A stretch of 64,000 nt of DNA, taken from the NCBI RefSeq assembly GCF_014280875.1, contig NZ_JACLAL010000003.1:62001-126000 (forward strand), read 5' to 3'. Source of the stretch: Paenirhizobium daejeonense (lineage in GTDB: Bacteria > Pseudomonadota > Alphaproteobacteria > Rhizobiales > Rhizobiaceae). Each line of letters opens with the position of its first letter. The stretch's first letter is position 1. The translations under genes were made by a program, and so were the position numbers. Positions 40,655-48,842 of this stretch are shown piece by piece. Below the pieces are notes generated by a model. The model was not told where the DNA came from. It made no database searches and was given only the letters and a program-made list of their open reading frames with translations.

Positions 40655-41287
40655 TCAGTGATAATCCGGAATGCCCGGCATGGTCTTGAAGCCGGGCAGG
40701 GTGCGGAAGCGGCGGATCCAGCGGCGGAGCGCCGGGAATTCGTCGTGATCGATGCCGAAGTCGCGGGACAGCGCGAAGATCGGGAACAGCGTCAGATCGG
40801 CGAGCGTCGGCGCGGTGCCGGCGAACCATTCGATGCCATCAAACTGGCGAAGCGTCATGTGGTCGTCCATGATGCGGAAGGCGCGGCGGGCGGACGCTAT
40901 CAGGGCTTCCAGATCGCCAGACAGGCCGAACAGCGCGACCTTGCGGGCGGTGATCGCATCCGGCAGGATTGCGGCCGAGAAGGTCAGCCATTGCATGGTT
41001 GCGGCAAAGGCGGCGGTATCCGCCGGTAGCCACGCGCCCGAGGCGTCATAAGCCTTGGCGAGATGGGCGAGGATCGCCTCAGTACCGTAAAGCGTGAGGT
41101 CGCCGTCCGTCAGGACCGGCAACTCTCCGAGCGGGTTGAGCGCCAGCATGGCCGGGCTCTTTTCCTCATGGCCGGGAACCATGTCGACGGCATAGGTCGT
41201 ATAATCCTTGCCGAGCATGGAAAGTAGAAGGCGAACGCGGTAGCAGCTGTCGTCGAGTTCGTAATTGTAGAGCGTGATTGCGGACAT
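40655..41287 (-). CDS. Glutathione S-transferase-like protein (possible NdmE-like partner)
   Basis: 210 residues from the ATG at 41287, which shares one base with the stop of the Rieske gene (TGATG). The thioredoxin-like N-terminal domain reads ITLYNYELDDSCYRVRLLLS, then NPLGELPVLTDGDLTLYGTEAILAHL; an all-helical C-terminal domain follows, with ADLTLFPIFAL. Known parallel: the GST-like NdmE of caffeine-degrading Pseudomonas holds NdmC and NdmD together without needing transferase chemistry. Tight coupling to a stand-alone Rieske protein suggests the same structural role here (inference). Ordinary glutathione-dependent chemistry cannot be ruled out. Confidence 0.85.
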   Translation of the reverse strand: MSAITLYNYELDDSCYRVRLLLSMLGKDYTTYAVDMVPGHEEKSPAMLALNPLGELPVLTDGDLTLYGTEAILAHLAKAYDASGAWLPADTAAFAATMQWLTFSAAILPDAITARKVALFGLSGDLEALIASARRAFRIMDDHMTLRQFDGIEWFAGTAPTLADLTLFPIFALSRDFGIDHDEFPALRRWIRRFRTLPGFKTMPGIPDYH

Positions 41288-42000
41288 CAGGCAACCTCCG
41301 CCATGAGCGCGCCGGGAGCCGAGGCCTCCAGTGTGCCGCGCAGGGCTTCGGCCCAGCGGGCGACGGGTGCGCGCAGTGCCGCGGCCTTGCCGTCCGTGTC
41401 GTCGATCAGGATGTGAAGTGCCGTCTTCGCCGCGCCGACGGTCTGTGCGGCGACGAGAAGCCGGGTGGTTCCGGCGGTCAGCGCCCAGCAATTGGCGGTT
41501 AGCTTTTCAAGAGAGGCAGGGGCGGGAGCAGAGCCTGATTCCGGAAGCTCGGCCTTCTCCAGAACCGACAGAGCGAATTCGAGGGAGCAATCGACATAGA
41601 GGCTGCGGACCGGCACGACGGCACCGAGATCCGGAACGCCGGCCACATCGGCATCGGCGGCTAGCGCCGTCCAGATGAGGCCGCTGTTTTCTTCCACGGC
41701 GTAGGTGGGGATCTTGATGGTCTTCGGCACTTCGAGGTCGGGATGGGCCGGGATGTGCTGGCACTGGCCGGCGGTGTCATAGGCCCAGCCGTGATAGAGG
41801 CAGGCGATATGATCGCCGCGCACGAAGCCGAAGCTCATGCGCATGCCCCGATGGGGACAGCGGTCTTCCCAGACATGCGCCGCACCCTTGCTGTCACGCC
41901 ATACGACAATTTCCGCGCCGTTTATCACCGCGCCGGCCGATGTGCCTGCTTCGATCGATGCGGAGAGCGCCACCGGCACCCAACCCGTTTCCTTGCTCAT
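41287..42000 (-). CDS. Stand-alone Rieske [2Fe-2S] protein, electron donor candidate
   Basis: 237 residues from the ATG at 42000 (GAAGGGGATTTGAAG ahead). The Rieske motifs are complete: DRCPHRGMRM (Cys48, His50) and ACLYHGWAYD (Cys67, His70), in the form found in the N-terminal domain of Rieske oxygenases. After about residue 115 the expected iron-binding catalytic domain is missing; instead there is a ~120-residue Ala-rich tail with no recognised domain. It therefore looks like the Rieske half of an oxygenase whose catalytic half is encoded separately (32563 and 50307). No flavin or plant-type ferredoxin reductase domain is present, unlike NdmD. Confidence 0.9.
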   Translation of the reverse strand: MSKETGWVPVALSASIEAGTSAGAVINGAEIVVWRDSKGAAHVWEDRCPHRGMRMSFGFVRGDHIACLYHGWAYDTAGQCQHIPAHPDLEVPKTIKIPTYAVEENSGLIWTALAADADVAGVPDLGAVVPVRSLYVDCSLEFALSVLEKAELPESGSAPAPASLEKLTANCWALTAGTTRLLVAAQTVGAAKTALHILIDDTDGKAAALRAPVARWAEALRGTLEASAPGALMAEVA

Positions 42001-42020
42001 CTTCAAATCCCCTTCAAAAA

Positions 42021-42281
42021 TCAGTCCTGTCGAACCGGCGTCAGTCTGCTCTCCGCGCGACTGACATCCAGAACGATGCAATCATAAGGCCCGAGGCTGC
42101 AGGCCATCTCGAACATGTCGACCAGATCCTCCTGCCCGGCGACATGGACGGCGACCGCGCTCTCGCTGCAGTCATCGATGCGCAGGTCGAGATCGAGCCG
42201 ACCGGCGCGATGGCGCACAAAGCCGATGAAGCTGTCACAGTCCAACTGGCCCCTGAACACGAAATCCACGGCGCGGTTCAT
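42021..42281 (-). CDS. Small acylphosphatase-like protein lacking catalytic residues
   Basis: 86 residues from the ATG at 42281, beginning MNRAVDFVFRGQLDCDSFIG. The pattern FRGQ...FIGFVRHRAGRLDLDLRI...VAVHVAGQEDLVDMFEMACSLGP follows the acylphosphatase fold. The family's catalytic Arg (VQGVGFR) is replaced by LDCDSFIGF, and the Asn loop is RIDDCSES. It is thus probably an inactive or binding version. It lies 20 bases before the Rieske gene and is the first gene of the leftward block. The coding call rests on family resemblance and operon position; no strong ribosome site is visible. Confidence 0.65.
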   Translation of the reverse strand: MNRAVDFVFRGQLDCDSFIGFVRHRAGRLDLDLRIDDCSESAVAVHVAGQEDLVDMFEMACSLGPYDCIVLDVSRAESRLTPVRQD

Positions 42282-42379
42282 GCCGGGGCCTTGCCTGGAC
42301 TGGGATGTGCGGGGCGAGTTTTCGCTTCCGATCCGGTTTCCTGTCTGTCGTGCAAGCTGCTCTGTTCCTCTGGTTGTCT

Positions 42380-42397
42380 TTTGTGCTTTTGCACAAA
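42380..42397. promoter_or_regulatory. Perfect palindrome, candidate operator for the leftward block
   Basis: TTTGTGC-TTTT-GCACAAA has 7-base arms and a 4-base spacer and lies about 100 bases upstream of the leftward block. The arms are the reverse order of NtrC sites (GCAC...GTGC), so I do not call it an NtrC site. A LysR or GntR-type regulator is possible. Confidence 0.45.
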
Positions 42398-42639
42398 TTG
42401 TATGCATGCCTTGTATTTCATCAATCTAGCCTTTGGCGCGATCAGGTTTCAAGCGGTTTTTTCGCCGTAGATGTTGCCTTTCACGCACCATGGTCTCCCT
42501 GTTTTTACGACTATTCGAAACATCGGCAATTTGGAAAGGTCAGAAACAGAAGGCGGGTTCTTCGGTCGTACGAGAGATTTTCCGGGCTTTTTCCGAGGGT
42601 TGGCGGATGTTCGCCCCGGGATGGGCGGGATGGCTCCGG

Positions 42640-42653
42640 TTGACGATCGTCAA
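42640..42653. promoter_or_regulatory. Perfect 14-base palindrome upstream of the sigma-54 promoter
   Basis: TTGACGATCGTCAA is exactly self-complementary and lies 68 bases upstream of the sigma-54 element. This is a plausible place for an activator or repressor to bind. Confidence 0.4.
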
Positions 42654-42720
42654 GGTCTCCGAGGGTGAGCTTTTCCCGGCATTCCGCATTACGGGTCGTT
42701 TGGCCGATGCGGGTTCAGAC

Positions 42721-42735
42721 TGGCACAGTTGTTGC
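42721..42735 (+). promoter_or_regulatory. Sigma-54 (RpoN) promoter of the purine importer operon
   Basis: TGGCAC-AGTTG-TTGC matches the -24/-12 consensus TGGCAC-N5-TTGC exactly, with the invariant GG (42722-42723) and GC (42734-42735) ten bases apart. Transcription would begin near 42747, leaving a leader of about 75 bases before the binding-protein gene. Sigma-54 control would link the importer to nitrogen limitation or to a specific enhancer-binding protein. Confidence 0.7.
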
Positions 42736-42820
42736 GTTTCTGAACGGATGGCGTCCCGGTGAGCGAATGGAAACCCGCTTTTCGTCATAGGCGCGTTATA
42801 ACCAGAACTAAGGGGTTCAC

Positions 42821-43936
42821 ATGATCGACTTGCGTAATCTTTCCCGTCGCGGCTTCCTCAACATGGCCGCTGCCGGTAGTGCCTCGCTGATGCTTCCTGC
42901 TGGCCTCATGCGTCCGGCCATGGCCGCCGCTCCGCTGCCGGCCGTCAAGGAAGAAGACGCGGTCGTCGGCTTCGGCCATGTCGGCCCGATCACGGACGAA
43001 GGCTGGACCTGGAGCCATCATCAGGGTCTGCTCGCAGTGAAGGAAAAGTTTCCGAAGCTCAAGAAGGTCATTGAAGTCGAGAACGTTCCGTACTCAGCCG
43101 ACGCGACCCGCACGTACCGCCAGTTTGTGTCTGAAGGCGCAAACATGATCTTCGACACCTCGTCGACCGGCGACTTCCTGCATGAAGTCGTACGCCGCGC
43201 ACCGGAAGTCGCGTTCATGGAATGCAACGGTCACCAGACGATGGACAATCTCGGTTGGTATTACCTTGCCCACTGGTATCCGACCTATGTCATCGGCGTT
43301 GCCGCCGGCATGCTGTCGAAGACCGGCAAGCTCGGCTATGTCGCGTCCTTCCCGGTGGCTTCGGTCTATGCCTCGACCAACGCCTTCCTGATGGGCGCGC
43401 GCACCGTCAACCCGAACGCCACGCTGCAGACTATCGTTATCAACTCGTGGTTCGATCCGCAGGCCGCAAGCCAGGCCGGCACGGCGCTGGTCGACAACGG
43501 CTGTGACTTCCTGTTCGGCATCATGGACGAGGCTGCATACCTGCAGGTCGCCGAAAAGCGCGGCGTCTGGGCTGCGATGTGGAACACCGACATTCGCCGC
43601 TATGGCCCCAGTGCTTACGTTTCGTCCGTCATCATCGACTTCAAGGACTTCTATGTCGATCAGGTCAAGAAGCGTCTCGCCGGCGAGTGGACGCCGTCCG
43701 AAACCCTGTTCGCCATGGGCTCCGGCGTCGATCGCGATACCTGGGGCGAGAAGGTTCCGGCCGAAGTTGGAAAGGCTGCTGACGCGGTTCGCGACAAGAT
43801 CCTCGGCGGCTGGTCGCCGTTTACCGGCGAACTCAAGGACTCCAAGGGCAATGTGAAGGTCGCCGCCGGCCAGAAGATGACCGAGCTGGAACTCTACAAC
43901 TGGGATTGGTCAGTCGAAGGCGTGACGGGGCTTTAA
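42821..43936 (+). CDS. BMP-family ABC transporter substrate-binding protein (nucleoside/nucleobase)
   Basis: 371 residues. A twin-arginine-type signal (LSRRGFLNMAAAGSASLML) precedes the mature start near residue 36. The mature part has the BMP/PnrA look: VVGFGHVGPITDEGWTWSHH, then PEVAFMECNGHQTM and YLAHWYPTYVIGVAAGM. BMP proteins bind nucleosides or, in bacterial catabolic clusters, free purines. It is the first gene of the rightward block, about 75 bases after the predicted sigma-54 start. The operon's enzymes point to a purine ligand. Confidence 0.88.
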   Translation: MIDLRNLSRRGFLNMAAAGSASLMLPAGLMRPAMAAAPLPAVKEEDAVVGFGHVGPITDEGWTWSHHQGLLAVKEKFPKLKKVIEVENVPYSADATRTYRQFVSEGANMIFDTSSTGDFLHEVVRRAPEVAFMECNGHQTMDNLGWYYLAHWYPTYVIGVAAGMLSKTGKLGYVASFPVASVYASTNAFLMGARTVNPNATLQTIVINSWFDPQAASQAGTALVDNGCDFLFGIMDEAAYLQVAEKRGVWAAMWNTDIRRYGPSAYVSSVIIDFKDFYVDQVKKRLAGEWTPSETLFAMGSGVDRDTWGEKVPAEVGKAADAVRDKILGGWSPFTGELKDSKGNVKVAAGQKMTELELYNWDWSVEGVTGL

Positions 43937-43955
43937 GGGCGGCCTTCCTGCACCT

Positions 43956-44112
43956 CCGTCATCCCGGCCTTGAGCCGGGATCCAGCGCGCCCAAGTCCTC
44001 GGGCGAGAAGGACTCTCTGGATGCCGGATCAAGCCCGGCATGACGGAAGCGTAAGGCAATGCGCCTTCACTCCCGCGCCGTCATCCTCGGCCTTGACCCG
44101 AGGATGACGGAG
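43956..44112. repeat. Palindromic intergenic repeats (third family) between binding-protein and ATPase genes
   Basis: The 299-base gap 43937-44235 holds a module CGTCATCCCGGCCTTGAGCC (from 43957), with a near-inverse GATCAAGCCCGGCATGACGG ending at 44046. A third palindrome of the type GTCATCCTCGG...CCGAGGATGAC lies at about 44079-44109. Similar TCATCC...GGATGA repeats are common between genes of Rhizobiales. Such a stem may damp expression of the distal genes relative to the binding protein (inference). Confidence 0.65.
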
Positions 44113-44235
44113 ATTGGGGCGGGGGTCGGCGGGCAAATGAGGTCGCAGCCTCATCTTCATCTTCAGAAACCACGGAAAGGGACCCCGGCCCCTTCCTCCC
44201 CAGCATCGTTCCATTTCTCGTTTGCGATAGGCCGC

Positions 44236-45819
44236 ATGTCAGAATCAACCCAAAGATACGTGGTGCCGCCTGGCACGGCTCCGCTGGTGCAACTGAAGGG
44301 GATCGCCAAATATTTCCCCGGCGTGATCGCCAACCAGGATGTCGACATCGAAGTCATGCCCGGCGAGATCCATGCGCTGCTGGGCGAAAACGGCGCCGGT
44401 AAATCGACGCTGATGAACATCCTCACGGGGATCTACCAGCCGGATGCCGGCGAGATCATCATCGATGGCTACGCGCAGCAGTTCTCTTCGCCATTGCAGG
44501 CGATTGCCGCCGGTATCGGCATGGTGCACCAGCACTTCAAGCTGGTTAATGCCTTCACCGTTGCGGAAAACATTCACCTTGGCTGGAGCGAGACGCCGCG
44601 TCGTGCGTCGGCTGCCGTTCTCGAAGCACGCACCGCAGCACTTGCCGAGAAATACAATCTACAGGTTCGTCCATCGGCACGGATCACCGAGCTTTCCACC
44701 GGCGAGCAGCAGCGCGTTGAAATCCTGCGCGTTCTGGCGCGGCAGGCCAAGGTGCTGATCCTCGACGAGCCGACCGCCGTCCTGACACCGGCCGAGGCAC
44801 GCGAACTCTTCAAGGCGCTCCGCGACTTCGTGGCCTCCGGCAATGCCGTCATCTTCATTTCCCACAAGCTGGACGAAGTGCTGGAAATTTCCGACCGCGT
44901 CTCGATCCTGCGCGGCGGTCGAAAGATCGGCACGGAATTTTCAGCCGACTGTACGCCAGCAAAGCTTGCCCGCCTGATGGTCGGCCGCGACATCGTGCTG
45001 GCCGACATGCGCGGACGGCCGGAAGGGGCCGCGCCGATTTCCGAAACGCCGGTGATGAGCCTGCAGAATGTCTTCGCGCTCAACGACGGAGGGAGCGAAG
45101 CGCTGGAGGGCATCAACCTCGATATCCGCGCAGGCGAGATCGTCGGTGTTGCGGGCGTGGCCGGCAACGGCCAGCGCGAGCTTTCGCAGATCCTGACCGG
45201 CACGCGCGGCATCTCCGCCGGGCGGATCGTCATCGACGGGGAAACCGTCACGCGGGCGGATGCGGCCGAATTCGTTGATCGCGGTATCGGCCATATTCCG
45301 GAAGACCGGTTGCACAGCGGTTTGGCGCCGGGGCTTTCGATCACCGTCAACGCGGTCATGCGCGAATACCGCAAGCCGCCGGTGACATCGGGTGGGGTCT
45401 ACAAGCCGGGCGCCGCCAATGCGCTTGCCCGCGAGATCGCATCCGTCGCGGAAGTCGCCATTCCCGATTTCGGCATGCCGATCCGCAACCTTTCCGGCGG
45501 CAACCAGCAACGCCTCGTCGCGCGTCGTGAAATGCGGGTTGCCTCCAAGATCCTCGTCGCCGCCTATCCGAGCCGCGGTCTCGACGTCGGCGCGATCAAC
45601 ACCATGCTGCGCTACATCGTTGAACTCAGGAATGCCGGCGCCGGGATCGTGCTGATCTCGGAGGAGCTGGAGGAATTGCTGAACCTCTCCGACCGTATCG
45701 CGGTGCTCTATGAAGGGAAGATCATGGGCATCGTCGAGAATGACAATGTCGACATCGAGGAAATCGGTCTGCTGATGGGCGGGCGCACGCGCGGCGGAAA
45801 GGAGGCGGCCCATGGCTAA
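44236..45819 (+). CDS. Nucleoside/purine ABC transporter ATP-binding protein (duplicated ATPase)
   Basis: 527 residues from the ATG at 44236. There are two ATPase halves, as in RbsA/YufO-type proteins. The first has Walker A GENGAGKSTLMNIL, signature LSTGEQQRVEILRVL and Walker B VLILDEPTAVLTP. The second starts near residue 275 with GVAGVAGNGQRELSQIL (degenerate Walker A) and the signature NLSGGNQQRLVARREM. This fits the sugar/nucleoside importer group paired with BMP binding proteins. It overlaps the next permease gene by eight bases. Confidence 0.92.
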   Translation: MSESTQRYVVPPGTAPLVQLKGIAKYFPGVIANQDVDIEVMPGEIHALLGENGAGKSTLMNILTGIYQPDAGEIIIDGYAQQFSSPLQAIAAGIGMVHQHFKLVNAFTVAENIHLGWSETPRRASAAVLEARTAALAEKYNLQVRPSARITELSTGEQQRVEILRVLARQAKVLILDEPTAVLTPAEARELFKALRDFVASGNAVIFISHKLDEVLEISDRVSILRGGRKIGTEFSADCTPAKLARLMVGRDIVLADMRGRPEGAAPISETPVMSLQNVFALNDGGSEALEGINLDIRAGEIVGVAGVAGNGQRELSQILTGTRGISAGRIVIDGETVTRADAAEFVDRGIGHIPEDRLHSGLAPGLSITVNAVMREYRKPPVTSGGVYKPGAANALAREIASVAEVAIPDFGMPIRNLSGGNQQRLVARREMRVASKILVAAYPSRGLDVGAINTMLRYIVELRNAGAGIVLISEELEELLNLSDRIAVLYEGKIMGIVENDNVDIEEIGLLMGGRTRGGKEAAHG

Positions 45820-46858
45820 CATTCGCCTCCAGCGCCTGCCTTCGGCGCATCCCGGCATGGCCATCGGCGCACGGTTTGCCGCCATCGCCATTGCTCTCGT
45901 TTTCGCAGGCCTCGTGCTGGCAGCGACCGGCAACGATCCGATCGGGCTTGCCGGACAGGTCGTCAGCGCGTCCTTCGGCTCGACCTATGGCATGGAAGAC
46001 CTCGGCCTCGTCGTTATCCCGCTGATCCTGACCGGGCTTGCGGTCACTGTCGGCCAGCAGATCGGCGCGTGGAACATCGGTGCGGAAGGCCAGTTCTATG
46101 CCGGCGCCTTTGCGGCGACCGCCGTCGGCTTGTTCATTCCCGCATCGGAGCCTGTCAGCCTCGTCCTGATGTTTGCGGCCGGCCTTTTCGGCGGCGCGGT
46201 GTGGATCCTCATTCCGACGCTGGCGCGGGCCTATGCCAACGTCAACGAACTCATCACCACGTTGCTACTCAATTTCGTCGCCGTGCTGTTGGTCTATTAC
46301 GTCTCGACCGATGTCTGGCGTGACCGTTCCGGTATGGCCAATTCGTCGACGCCGCGCATTCCCGCCGAAGTGCCGGAATTCTGGGGCCTCGTGCATTGGG
46401 GCCTGCCCATTGCCGTGCTTCTGGCAATCGGGATCTCGTTGCTGCTGGCCTTTTCGAAATGGGGATACGAGGTGCGTCTCGTCGGCTCCAATCCGTCGGC
46501 CGGCAAATATGCGGGCATCAAGGCGAAGAAGCATCTGATCACGGTGATGCTGATGTCGGGTGCGGTTGCCGGGCTTGCCGGCATGCTGGAAGTGGCCGGC
46601 ACGGTGCATCGCCTGCAGGGCGGCATTTCCAACAACTTCGGCTATCTCGGCATCATGGTTGCGGTGCTGGCGCGCGGCTCCTGCATCGGCGTCATCTTCT
46701 CCGGTGTGCTGATGGGCTTCATCCTCAATTCCGGCATCATCCTGCAGACGCAGGGTCTCACCACCTCGGCGGTGCTGGCAATGACCGGCCTGATCCTGTT
46801 CTTGACGGCGATCGGCGACGAACTCGCGCATTACCGCTTCGTGCGGGACAAGGCGTAA
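45812..46858 (+). CDS. Nucleoside/purine ABC transporter permease 1
   Basis: 348 residues with a short basic leader and about eight to nine membrane spans. VGQQIGAWNIGAEGQFYAGA is the mark of YufP/BmpD-type permeases. It starts inside the end of the ATPase gene (ATG at 45812). It forms the channel with the permease encoded next. Confidence 0.92.
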   Translation: MANIRLQRLPSAHPGMAIGARFAAIAIALVFAGLVLAATGNDPIGLAGQVVSASFGSTYGMEDLGLVVIPLILTGLAVTVGQQIGAWNIGAEGQFYAGAFAATAVGLFIPASEPVSLVLMFAAGLFGGAVWILIPTLARAYANVNELITTLLLNFVAVLLVYYVSTDVWRDRSGMANSSTPRIPAEVPEFWGLVHWGLPIAVLLAIGISLLLAFSKWGYEVRLVGSNPSAGKYAGIKAKKHLITVMLMSGAVAGLAGMLEVAGTVHRLQGGISNNFGYLGIMVAVLARGSCIGVIFSGVLMGFILNSGIILQTQGLTTSAVLAMTGLILFLTAIGDELAHYRFVRDKA

Positions 46859-46878
46859 CGGGCGAAAGGACTGCTATC

Positions 46879-47814
46879 ATGGATCTTCTGACCGGTCTTT
46901 TCACCACGGCCTTCCTTGCGGGCGGCGTTCTTGCGCTTGCGGCGCTGGGCGAAGTGCTGGCCGAGCGCGTCGGCGTCGTCAACCTCGGCGTCGAGGGGCT
47001 GATGGCCATGGGCGCGATCACGGCAATTGCCACGGTTGCCGCCGTGCCGTCGCCAACGCTCGGTTTTCTGGCAGCACTTGCGGTGGGCGCGCTGTTTGGC
47101 GCGGTGTTTGCGGGGGCAACCGTCTTCCTGCGGGCCAACCAGGTGCTTTGCGGGTTGGCGCTGACGCTGATGGGCACAGGGCTCGCCTCGACTTTCGGCA
47201 AGGCCTATTCCGGCATGCCGGCACGGGCGACGTTCGAGGGCATCGAGATCCCGCTTCTCTCGTCGCTGCCGATCTTCGGCAAGGCGTTCTTCAGCCAGAA
47301 CGTTCTCGTCTACCTGATCTACCTGATCCTGCCGATCGGCCTGTCCTACCTGATGTTCTACACACGGCACGGCATGAACATGCGCGCCGTCGGCGAAAAT
47401 CCGGCGGCGGCCGATGCCGCGGGCATTCCGGTCAACCTGATCCGCTTCGCCTATGTGACAGCCGGTTCGGCGCTTGCCGCCGGCGCCGGCGCCTATCTGA
47501 CCCTCGCCTTCGTGCCGGGCTGGTCGGACGGCGTGATCGCGGGCCGAGGCTGGATCGCGGTGGCGCTGGTGATTTTCGCCGGTTACCGGCCGATCCCGGC
47601 GGTGCTGTCGGGTCTGCTGTTCGGCTTCATCACGGCACTCGGCTTCGTCGGGCAGGCGAGGGGCTGGCCGATTGCGCCGGCATTCCTGTCGATGCTGCCC
47701 TATCTCGGCACCATCGCCTTCATCATCGTGCCGGTCATCGCCTGGCAGCGCATGCGCCGGCTGATGGCCGCGCCGGCGGCCCTTGGCGAACCCTATTACC
47801 GCAGCGTTCGCTAA
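46879..47814 (+). CDS. Nucleoside/purine ABC transporter permease 2
   Basis: 311 residues from the ATG at 46879, 20 bases after permease 1 ends; GGCGAAAGGA precedes it. The hallmark segment is AERVGVVNLGVEGLMAMGAI, with MNMRAVGENPAAADAAGI in the cytoplasmic loop. This is the YufQ/BmpC-type partner. Last transport gene of the rightward operon; a catabolic gene follows after 47 bases. Confidence 0.92.
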   Translation: MDLLTGLFTTAFLAGGVLALAALGEVLAERVGVVNLGVEGLMAMGAITAIATVAAVPSPTLGFLAALAVGALFGAVFAGATVFLRANQVLCGLALTLMGTGLASTFGKAYSGMPARATFEGIEIPLLSSLPIFGKAFFSQNVLVYLIYLILPIGLSYLMFYTRHGMNMRAVGENPAAADAAGIPVNLIRFAYVTAGSALAAGAGAYLTLAFVPGWSDGVIAGRGWIAVALVIFAGYRPIPAVLSGLLFGFITALGFVGQARGWPIAPAFLSMLPYLGTIAFIIVPVIAWQRMRRLMAAPAALGEPYYRSVR

Positions 47815-47861
47815 GGCGGGGGCTCGAAGCGAAGGATCATTCTGGAAACGGAGCGAAAACC

Positions 47862-48842
47862 ATGGACACGGTTACGGCAAAGCATATCGACAGGGCTTCG
47901 CTGCCGGTCATCGATATCAGTGGCCTTTCCTCGCCCGACGAGAAGGAACGCAAAGCCGTTGCCGCGGCTCTCAGGGCCGCGTGTATCGACAAGGGTTTCT
48001 TCTACTGCGCCGGTCACGGCATTCCGCAGGGTCTGATCGACGCGGTGTTCGACGAGACCAGGAGGTTTTTCGCCCAGCCGCCCGAGAGGAAGATGGAGCT
48101 GGAGAAATCCAGGCGTTCCAAGTGCAATCGCGGCTATGAGGTGCTTGGCGGCCAGACGCTGGAAGCCGGCGCGCCGCCGGATCGCAAGGAAGGCTATTAC
48201 ATCGGCCAGGAACTGGCCGAGGATCACCCGAACGTGACGGGCGGCCTGTTCAATTGCGGGCCGAATGTCTGGCCGCTCGGCCTGCCGGGCTTCCGTCCGA
48301 CCATGCTTGCCTATCAGGCGGCCATGCAGGAACTCGGCAACCGGCTGATGCACGGCATCGCCTTGTCGCTCGATCTGGATGAGGACTATTTCAAGGGCTA
48401 CAACATCGAGCCGGTCTCGACGCTGCGCCTTCTGCACTATCCGCCGCAGGCGCCGGATTCTCCGAAGAACGAACGTGGCGCGGGCGCGCATACGGACTGG
48501 GGCGCGATCACGCTGCTGATGCAGGATGATGTCGGCGGTCTTCAGGTCTTCGACAAGAACGATGAAGTCTGGATCCATGCGGAACCGGTGCCCGGCACCT
48601 TCGTCGTCAACCTCGGGGATGCCATGGCCCGCTGGACCAACGATCTCTACAAGTCGACCCTTCACCGGGTGATCAACACCTCGGGCCGGGAACGCTATTC
48701 CATCCCGTTCTTCTACGACGGGGCGCCCGACTACAAGGTGGTCTGCATTCCGACCTGCCTGAAGCCCGGCGAGGAGCCGAAATACAAGCCGACGACGGTC
48801 GAGGGCCATCTTCGGGAAATGTACGCAAGGACCTATGCATGA
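47862..48842 (+). CDS. 2-oxoglutarate/Fe(II)-type oxygenase (isopenicillin N synthase family)
   Basis: 326 residues from the ATG at 47862. The N-terminal DIOX_N part reads LPVIDISGLSS...GFFYCAGHGIP. The iron site is HTDWGAITLL (His210, Asp212) with His268 in STLHRVINTS, and the 2-oxoglutarate clamp is RYSIPFF (Arg278-x-Ser280). Family members hydroxylate or dealkylate small molecules. The gene lies directly after the purine importer and overlaps the next deaminase gene by eight bases, so a purine derivative is the likely substrate. It could hydroxylate the ring or remove an N-substituent; the sequence does not decide. Confidence 0.88.
   Translation: MDTVTAKHIDRASLPVIDISGLSSPDEKERKAVAAALRAACIDKGFFYCAGHGIPQGLIDAVFDETRRFFAQPPERKMELEKSRRSKCNRGYEVLGGQTLEAGAPPDRKEGYYIGQELAEDHPNVTGGLFNCGPNVWPLGLPGFRPTMLAYQAAMQELGNRLMHGIALSLDLDEDYFKGYNIEPVSTLRLLHYPPQAPDSPKNERGAGAHTDWGAITLLMQDDVGGLQVFDKNDEVWIHAEPVPGTFVVNLGDAMARWTNDLYKSTLHRVINTSGRERYSIPFFYDGAPDYKVVCIPTCLKPGEEPKYKPTTVEGHLREMYARTYA

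Larger units (their letters stand above)
42282..42820. promoter_or_regulatory. Control region between the two opposed purine blocks
   Basis: 539 bases without a credible gene, separating divergent operons. It holds, from left to right, the palindrome TTTGTGC-TTTT-GCACAAA (42380-42397), the 14-base palindrome TTGACGATCGTCAA (42640-42653) and a sigma-54 type promoter reading rightwards (42721-42735). It is noticeably more AT-rich around 42350-42560 than the coding neighbours. Confidence 0.7.

Noticed and set aside
38582..41029. 815-codon open frame on the + strand
   Set aside because: Antisense to adenine deaminase and the GST-like gene, and runs across the palindromic repeats between them.
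42380..42397. NtrC binding site before the purine operons
   Set aside because: The palindrome has GTGC...GCAC, the inside-out order of the NtrC consensus (GCAC...GTGC), so I list it only as an unassigned operator.
42433..42762. Possible 109-codon gene in the divergent purine control region
   Set aside because: It would cover the sigma-54 promoter and the TTGACGATCGTCAA palindrome, and the translation has no family pattern.
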